DNA of 64,000 nt from Adenophora triphylla var. japonica (lineage: Eukaryota; Streptophyta; Magnoliopsida; Asterales; Campanulaceae): assembly GCA_022495995.1 (NCBI GenBank), contig JAFEMH010000527.1:372001-436000 (forward strand), given 5' to 3'. Shown here piece after piece: positions 59,767 through 64,000 of the stretch. The first letter of the stretch is position 1, and each line of letters begins with the position of its first letter. Position numbers and translations under genes: made by a program. The notes beneath the pieces are model-generated. The model was not told the origin of the DNA, made no database searches, and saw only the letters and a list, made by a program, of their open reading frames with translations.

Positions 59767-60759
59767 TGTAGACACCCCATTATGAATCGATAACTTTATG
59801 ATTACACTACTCTTCGTGTCTCTTTTGTGTTTTGATGAAAACATATTAGTTTCGACATGTTTCGTTATGTTTCTAACTAACCTCGTTAATTTCGGACCTA
59901 ACTGACTAACGGAATAACTGAAGAGGACAGAATTATCAATTGACTAGTTGTCCTGCACGGAACAGGCTTGTCTCGTACGAGACAACCCCTCTGCAGGATG
60001 TGCAGAATTACTTTCCTTCTCCGTTTCAAACTCTTTTCTTGATAAATCTTATCTAATCCGGGTCTCTACTGATTTGTGGATTTCTAGAACCTTCCTTAGG
60101 TGGAATCCTATCTTGGTGACCAAGTAAATCAAGTCCTATAAATAATTGATGACTTTCAGTATTTCAGGGGATGGACAATACACAATTTGCTGGTTTCTCT
60201 CCTTGAAAGATTCCTGTAAATCACTCGTAAATAAACACCCAAAATTCGTCCATCAACCTTATTGATTGACGAACATCAAGGCTCAAGCTTAAAATCAAGG
60301 TGAAACTCTGTCCAAATCCTTTCTCGACCGAGAAGGAGGAGAAAACGCTTAGAACCATGTTCTAAACCAAATCTCTTCTAAACATAAGGTAAACTCTTAT
60401 ATTTTTACTCTCTTCTTCTCGATCTCTCTCTAATTGCTTTTAGAGTAGTGTTATCCTATCAAAAGGGTTAGCCAAGAGTCCCTTCAATCCATGGAGGTGG
60501 TCTCGAGGCATACAACCCGACATTCCTAATTAAGAAATTAATTAGGATTTTCTTTACTAAATAAATATATTGCTATTGATTGATAATCCCCCTTAAGAAA
60601 AACCGATCTTCAGATTGGGTGGATGCGGTGCTCCTCGACCTTTCAAATCCATCACTTAAGCTTCGAACCCAAATCTTTACAAAAAAGGTTTTTCTTATTT
60701 TTTTCCTAAATAAATAATAAGTGGCGACTCTGTTATTCATATAATATCGCATCGCTACA
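59767..60759 (+). repeat. 3' LTR of the gag-only Tat element
   Basis: 993 bp, homologous to 53976-54959 with scattered substitutions. It is preceded by polypurine GAGGGGCTC and followed by TSD GTTGA. Confidence 0.9.
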
Positions 60760-61021
60760 GTTGAGATTCGCAAAAGTCAAGAACACAACTTTTCAGTTTT
60801 GTCTCATGTGTTGGAAACACTCTATCCAACACCAGTGAGTTATCACGAATAACTTTCATTCCTATAGTGTTTCTGAGTGTTAGAAAGTGAAGTCTTGTAA
60901 ATAGTGTGTTATATAATAGTTGTTTCACTAAGCCTTTGATAGAAAATCATTAGGAAACTTTTCGAAAGTGTAACGAAAGTATTTTTATTAAGAAAATTCT
61001 TGCCATCTGTGCACCCCTCAG

Positions 61022-61022
61022 G

Positions 61023-61090
<68 letters not shown>
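61022..61090. repeat. (TA)n microsatellite
   Basis: TA run at the end of the Sirevirus LTR; further TA runs lie at about 61338-61354 and 61372-61404. Confidence 0.95.
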
Positions 61091-61093
<3 letters not shown>

Positions 61094-61369
61094 TATATGC
61101 CAAAAAAATACATGTAGACGAAAAGTGAACATATTAAATGTATTTATACATGTTTAATTGGCTCTTAATTTGTGATGCTTCTTCTTTGTAGGTATAAGAA
61201 AATGACTTAAATCATTGTATATTCCCACTATCTAAGAGATTTGATAATATTGAAGAGGATCAGAAAATGACTTTAATAGTCTTAATTGGCTCTTAATAAC
61301 GTGCGATGCTTATTGATAGGTACAATAAAGTTAGTCTATATATATATATATATAGGTACAATAGAGTTA

Positions 61370-61409
<40 letters not shown>

Positions 61410-62351
61410 TTGATCAAATTTCAACAATTAGATTTGTATGATGGAAAAAGTGACTAAAGTGATATGAATCTAGGTACAATGACTATCAAGTTGAATAGAA
61501 ATGGACACAAGACATTTGTTGACTAGGGAAAGCCCTTGAACAACTTGTTCGCCGGCACAAAACCCCGGGAGGATGTGGCTCCTGCCTTGACCGAAAGTTT
61601 ACTAAGAATTTTCTTGAGATTACAATGCTAAGAGCGTATGAAAAGGGAGCTTAGGCTAGTGTAGTGCGTGTGTGAATTTACAAAGCAGTATGCCCCCTTT
61701 TATACCTCAAGAATAAAACTAAATAACAATGAGGGCCTACAAACTCGGAATTGAGGTTTATCCTTGGAGATTTATCCGCACTCATCCGTTGGGAAAGAGA
61801 TAGTCGTTGGCTTGCTGAAGAAACGTGGTTGAACTGGTCTTTGGCACGTTTCCTATAAAATAGGAAAAGCGTTATGCGTCCCAACCTGTAAAAACCAAGT
61901 CGTAAACAGAACAACCCATGTTGTTAGTACCAAGTTGTTTAGGCGTAAGTTGCAAACATGTTGACTGAAAATGTAGGGCCCAACAATTGCCCCCGAACTT
62001 TTTGAATTTAAAAAAGAAGAATAGAAAGAGACAAAAAGAATTCAAAAGGTTTGCCAAAATAAGAAAGGAACGACGGTTTAAAAAAGAGACGCGATGGGAC
62101 GGTTTTCAAGTAGTTTCCCGAGGCAAAAAGGTGTATTTGTTTTAAAAGGTCTCAACCACCTTCAACCTCCATAAATAAGAAGATTCCTGTTCCAACTCTC
62201 CTTTTCAAAAACGTAGCTTTCAAAAAGATTACGGGAAGAAGAAGGAGAACCAGGGAAGACGGTTTGGAGAGGAGAATCAAGTAGAAATTGCCGGTGAGTT
62301 TCTTGTTTCCTTTTCAGTTCCATCTTTGAATCTTTGTTTTAAGCTTGAAAA
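61091..62351 (+). other. Upstream region of the Transposase_28-like gene
   Basis: Non-coding. A TATA-like CCATAAATAAG lies near 62170-62180, followed by a purine-rich leader with AAGAAGAAGGAGAACC. A GT-rich donor (CCGGTGAGTTTC, 62290) suggests a possible 5' UTR intron. No transposon terminus recognised. Confidence 0.4.
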
Positions 62352-64000
62352 ATGGGGAAGAGAAAGGTGGTAACTTTAATCGAGAGTGGAGAGGGTTTGC
62401 CCGTGGGTTTTCTCACCCAAAACATGTTGAAGAACCCTGAAAAAGAAAAGTGTACCATTCCTGCCGTTAATTTAGAAATTATCAAGAGGAATCATGCCAT
62501 GGCTTTTGAAACTGAACTTTTTACCCACCCTGACCTAACTCCAGAGTGTTTTTCCCCCGAATGGGTATGTTTCCCTGAATATCCGTTCACTATTGGTCTG
62601 AAATTCCCGTTTCCAATTTTAATCACCCAGTTCTTTGTATCTTCCAAGCTTTACTATGCCCAACTCATGCCTCAAGGTTGGAGAAGCCTTCAAACCCTAG
62701 TAAGGCTAAATGCAGAAACAGAGTTAGCAATTGGTCTAGAGGAATTTGCTTTTACGCATGAGTTTAGGAGCTTTGGTTTAGGGAGATATGGCTTTAGGGT
62801 TAGGGTTGGTAGGACGCCTTTCTTAATCGACAATGTTGATCCCGCCGATAGAGGGTGGAAGAACAAATTCTTTTTTGCAAAGAAGAGCACCCTGGTGAAG
62901 GATGTGGGTGCCAACTTCAAATGGAGGTCCCAAGGTAGTAGGCAATTTTTCTTACTCTAATGGTGATTATCAGCAATGTACTAACTATTTCTCCAAATTT
63001 CTCTTTGGCCTAGTTGCGAAATTGGATGTGCTTTTTCCCTTTAAAGACAACACAGAGGAAAGAGTGAGCGAGATCTATAACTTGGAACCCTTAGTGAGAA
63101 CTTTTAAGGCACTACCAGTTCTATTTGTTGCAGATTCTAACAAGGAAGTTGGTCCCAAAGAAGCCCGAGAGGCAAACCTTGAAGAAACCTTTTCTGAGCC
63201 TATCCCAATGTCTACAGGTTAATCAAATACTTTAAATCTTTGCCTATCTCCAAGTTGTTCTAACCCCTTTAATCTGTTCTAACTCTTCATTCTATTTTGC
63301 AGCCACTCGCTCCAAGGAAACTGTTACCGCTGCTGACCTTCTTGCCGCAGCCAGAGCAAAAAGCTTGGCAAAGAAGGATGGTAAACCCCCTACCCCTGTG
63401 TCTATTGTGGCTAGCTCCCATGTGGCTGCATCCAAGAAGAAGGGGGATGCAAAGAAAAGAAAGCTGGTGGAAGCTGAGGCCACAGATGCAAACAGTGATA
63501 TGGACATGGAGAAGTTAGGAGAAAAATTTAGGGCTGTTGTTGAGAAGGTAAAGATGAAGGAATCTTTGAATTTTATCAAAGAGCTTGATAAAGTACTAAC
63601 ATCTTTTTTGGTGCAGGAACTCATGACCCCGATTGTGGCCTACATTGATGCATTGAAGATCAAAGCGGCGAGGCTTGGTCACGAAGCTGCAGAATCAAAA
63701 AAGGAGGCTACCAAAAGTGCCAAGGAAGTGGAGAAATTGAAGAGGGAGGCAAACAAGCATGCTGGTGAGGTGGAAGGTTTGAGGAAGGATTTTGAACGCT
63801 TGGGAGAAGAAGTGGAAGCCATTCGTGCTGAGAATAAGGCTCATATGAAAGAGCTTGAAGTTGCAGAGGGGAACTTCAAATTCAATGCCACCAAGACTTT
63901 GTTGGAGACCCGCATTCAAATGATTGAAGAATATGAAAATGGACAGGCCATAGCTTGGAACTTGGAAGATGAGAGAAAAGTTTTGGAGGACCATATTGGT
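62352..64000 (+). CDS. Putative gypsy-type transposon protein (Transposase_28-like), 3'-incomplete
   Basis: Starts MGKRKVVTLIESGEGLP at 62352. The first exon carries FGLGRYGFRVRVGRTPFLID and RGWKNKFFFAKKS, motifs of the plant putative gypsy-type transposon domain (gag-like proteins carried by LTR elements). The frame must change by one near 62930-62975, either by a frameshift or an unrecognised splice, to continue as YFSKFLFGLVAKLDVLFPF. A clean phase-1 intron follows (63218-63302, GTTAATC...TTTTGCAG). The next exon encodes a basic linker (KKKGDAKKRK) and then a long coiled coil (EVEKLKREANKHAGEVEGLR) still open at the window edge. A second possible in-frame intron (63548-63616) has a TACTAAC branch site and a pyrimidine tract. 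Function is unknown; it may be an element-borne gag-like protein rather than a host gene. Confidence 0.6.

Larger units (their letters stand above)
53976..60759 (+). mobile_element. Gag-only (non-autonomous) Tat element, 6.8 kb
   Basis: LTRs at 53976-54959 and 59767-60759, with TSD GTTGA at 53971-53975 and 60760-60764; the empty allele is visible in the paralogous LTR near 13555. The interior holds a primer-binding-like site, a long leader, a broken gag, a hairpin (58638-58667), tandem repeats and a GAGGGGCTC polypurine tract (59758-59766). No protease, reverse transcriptase or integrase motif is seen, so pol functions would come from a relative. It shares its 3' UTR tail with 45350-45600. 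Confidence 0.9.
53454..61022 (+). repeat. Sirevirus 3' LTR, split by a Tat element
   Basis: The left piece is 53454-53975 and the right piece 60760-61022. Together they match the LTR at 13031-13820. The split carries the GTTGA duplication of the inserted element. Confidence 0.85.

Overview
The window is nuclear DNA of a flowering plant, most likely a eudicot. It is AT-rich, full of microsatellites, has spliced plant-type gene relics, and carries plant-specific transposon lineages (Sirevirus-type Ty1/copia, Tat-lineage Ty3/gypsy, CACTA, Helitron, MULE, Tourist). I find no gene that is clearly an intact host gene. It is a stack of mobile elements with fragments of three recognisable cellular genes: a CCDC22 homologue, a plastid triose-phosphate/phosphate translocator exon and a mitochondrial chaperonin CPN60. 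All three appear dead or captured.

Left to right: a CACTA right end with 168-bp tandem repeats (1-1493); a minus-strand Tat LTR with its leader (about 1725-3359); a 4.4-kb minus-strand Helitron carrying a multi-exon CCDC22-like pseudogene (4025-8405); AT-rich spacer with a 226-bp mini-Helitron (10704-10929) and a SINE-like relic; a Sirevirus 5' LTR plus decayed gag-protease-integrase (13031-16010); a MULE with roughly 300-bp terminal inverted repeats and a captured translocator exon (16355-19253); a foldback CACTA-type MITE (19567-19985); a complete but decayed minus-strand copia element (20307-27030, TSD AAAAT); CPN60 exons (27589-28741) separated from their upstream exons (46802-46992) by a 17.2-kb Tat element (29358-46562, TSD CCATC).

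That Tat element keeps only part of integrase on the plus strand but carries two spliced antisense genes (DUF7745-like and plant-mobile-domain-like). The first is split by a second, non-autonomous Tat-type element (32713-41415, TSD GCAGC); the second has a Tourist MITE in an intron. Further right come unassigned sequence, a 1.2-kb degenerate telomere-like array and another CACTA right end (48352-50503), a Sirevirus envelope-like ORF, polypurine tracts and 3' LTR (51318-61022). This LTR is itself split by a gag-only Tat element (53976-60759, TSD GTTGA, with the empty site preserved in the other Sirevirus LTR near 13555). The window ends in a partial, spliced gypsy-type-transposon (Transposase_28-like) gene (62352-64000).

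Two signals cut across these annotations. Each LTR-retrotransposon family carries its own short dyad motif, repeated many times in LTRs, untranslated regions and, in the Sirevirus, inside coding sequence in more than one reading frame. Separately, the Tat elements share a stem-loop near the pol end or 3' region with compensatory base changes and a GAAA tetraloop. Both look like nucleotide-level functional elements. All assignments rest on reading the sequence; no database search was run.
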